Source: Ilumatobacteraceae bacterium (lineage in GTDB: Bacteria > Actinomycetota > Acidimicrobiia > Acidimicrobiales > Ilumatobacteraceae). Taken from it: a stretch of DNA of 6,162 bases. This document shows positions 6,146-6,162 of the stretch, piece after piece. How positions within the stretch are numbered: the first letter of the stretch is position 1; each line of letters starts with the position of its first letter. The stretch is from the NCBI GenBank assembly GCA_007117775.1, contig SKFX01000073.1:1-6162 (forward strand), written 5' to 3'. The translations under genes and the position numbers were made by a program. The notes beneath the pieces are model-generated. The model saw only the letters and a list, made by a program, of their open reading frames with translations, was not told where the DNA came from and did not search any database.

Positions 6146-6149
6146 CTCC
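6146..6149 (-). promoter_or_regulatory. Ribosome binding site for menA
   Basis: Read on the minus strand this is GGAG, 7 nt before the GTG start at 6136-6138. It supports the GTG as the true start although GTG is the weaker codon. Only 24 bp of upstream sequence are in the window, so no promoter can be assessed. Confidence 0.6.
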
Positions 6150-6162
6150 GTCAAGACCGAAC

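Noticed and set aside
6149..6154. TTGACG on the minus strand as a -35 box for menA
   Set aside because: A -10 at normal distance would fall inside the menA coding sequence after its start, so it cannot drive a full-length menA message.

Overview
The window is a high-GC, densely coding stretch devoted almost entirely to menaquinone (vitamin K2) biosynthesis by the classical isochorismate/o-succinylbenzoate route. GC-rich third codon positions, GTG starts, GTGA gene overlaps and the style of the MenA and MenD proteins point to an actinobacterium-like genome. An Acidimicrobiia-type organism is my best guess, but this is inference from general appearance and not from any marker gene.

Layout, left to right: (1) the last 16 codons of an unrecognised upstream gene overlap the GTG start of menG (demethylmenaquinone methyltransferase, +). 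(2) menF (isochorismate synthase, +) follows menG with essentially no gap. (3) A ~78-bp spacer with small GC-rich hairpins separates menF from the convergent menD (SEPHCHC synthase, -). (4) A 43-bp divergent spacer separates menD from a cytoplasmic DsbA/FrnE-type thioredoxin-fold gene (+). (5) menH (SHCHC synthase, alpha/beta hydrolase, +) lies 6 bp downstream of that gene. (6) menA (DHNA polyprenyltransferase, -) converges on menH with only 3 bp between the stop codons, inside a small perfect hairpin. All the space is accounted for: no gene-free stretch exceeds 100 bp, and I see no RNA gene, mobile element, CRISPR array or phage feature.

The genes supply the first three committed steps (chorismate to isochorismate by MenF, to SEPHCHC by MenD, to SHCHC by MenH) and the last two (prenylation of DHNA by MenA, C-methylation of demethylmenaquinone by MenG). 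The middle steps (MenC, MenE, MenB and the thioesterase) are not in the window. The genes form four short blocks on alternating strands (+, -, +, -) instead of one operon.

I do not see a wholly new system. The most unusual points are an in-frame 12-bp tandem repeat encoding four Asp-Glu-Arg-Asp units in an interdomain linker of MenD, the DsbA-like gene tightly linked in frame to menH, and the hairpin containing both stop codons of menH and menA.
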